Positions 5,558 through 5,843 of a stretch of 5,843 bases of DNA are shown piece by piece. The notes under the pieces are model-generated. The model made no database searches. It was not told where the DNA came from and worked only from the letters and a program-made list of their open reading frames with translations. The position numbers and the translations under genes are program-made. The DNA lies in the NCBI GenBank assembly GCA_013041835.1, contig JABDRH010000132.1, positions 1 through 5,843 on the forward strand. The letters are read 5' to 3'. Position 1 is the first letter of the stretch; the number at the start of each line of letters is the position of its first letter. This DNA comes from Desulfatitalea sp. GTDB taxonomy: Bacteria > Desulfobacterota > Desulfobacteria > Desulfobacterales > Desulfosarcinaceae.

Positions 5558-5843
5558 TTATAGTAATATAGGTTCCATTTCCAGGCGGATGCCGAAACGG
5601 TTCCATATACTGTTTTGGATCTGGCCGGCCAGATCCATCACCTCGTTGCCCGCGGCACCGCCCAGGTTGACCAGGATCAGGGCATGGCGATCGTGCACGG
5701 CGGCGCGGCCCACGCGGCGGCCTTTCCAGCCGCACTGGTCGATGAGCCAGGCGGCGGAGAGTTTCACGGTGCCGTCGGGCTGAAAATAGGCCGGCAGGCG
5801 AGGCGCGATACGTTCGATGGTGCTGAAGGTCTGGTGGTCCACG
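5558..5843 (-). CDS. murB: UDP-N-acetylenolpyruvoylglucosamine reductase, C-terminal part
   Basis: The FAD-dependent cytoplasmic enzyme that reduces UDP-GlcNAc-enolpyruvate to UDP-MurNAc, the second step of peptidoglycan precursor synthesis. Only the last 94 codons are in the window; the 5' part continues past the right edge, and the first codon seen is an internal valine, not a start. The fragment matches the C-terminal domain of the E. coli (class I) enzyme: FQPDGTVKLSAAWLIDQCGW, then KGRRVGRAAVHDRHALILVN, then FGIRLEMEPILL at the end. The glutamate of MEP aligns with the catalytic glutamate E325 of E. coli MurB (LEPEV). The protein ends three residues after this region, a little shorter than the E. 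coli tail. The stop (5558-5560) directly adjoins the Sel1 remnant, and no clear terminator is seen. Confidence 0.93.
   Translation of the reverse strand, partial: VDHQTFSTIERIAPRLPAYFQPDGTVKLSAAWLIDQCGWKGRRVGRAAVHDRHALILVNLGGAAGNEVMDLAGQIQNSIWNRFGIRLEMEPILL

Overview
The window holds four intact or edge-truncated housekeeping-type genes, one two-gene metal-resistance operon, one AT-rich lipoprotein gene and a short stretch of decayed genes. Most genes are GC-rich (hand count 40 of 60 bases G/C at 4561-4620). The mix is a class I MurB, a UPF0047/YjbQ protein, an AbgA-like amidohydrolase, a RAYT-type transposase tail and a Sel1-repeat fragment. This fits a Gram-negative proteobacterium in the broad sense, possibly a Desulfobacterota (former Deltaproteobacteria) member. 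That placement is inference; there is no rRNA or other marker here.

Left part (1-2344), all on the minus strand. 1-802 is the N-terminal two thirds of an M20-family amidohydrolase resembling AbgA, cut by the window edge. 986-1714 is a 242-residue lipoprotein of unknown function in clearly AT-richer DNA (22 of 60 bases G/C at 1561-1620). A small hairpin repeat of a GTTGGGTT/AACCCAAC type lies between these two genes. 1916-2344 is a complete UPF0047/YjbQ protein with a likely terminator behind it.

Centre (2345-5047), plus strand. A divergent control region carries a perfect TTGACA box and a very AT-rich block with repeats. It leads into an ArsR/SmtB-family metal sensor (2530-2895) and, 28 bases later, a P1B-type heavy-metal ATPase (2924-5047). 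Both proteins keep their diagnostic residues, so this looks like a working Zn/Cd/Pb efflux operon: the sensor represses, metal binding releases the DNA, and the pump expels the cation.

Right part (5048-5843). After a weak terminator comes about 500 bp of gene debris. It contains the C-terminal tail of a REP-associated tyrosine transposase (plus strand), a cluster of GGAATC repeats, and the frame-damaged C-terminus of a Sel1-repeat protein (minus strand). The window ends inside murB (minus strand), of which only the last 94 codons are present.

I did not find a convincing new system. The items most worth a second look are the unknown AT-rich lipoprotein, the transposase/Sel1 debris with its repeat cluster, and the AT-rich operator region of the metal operon.
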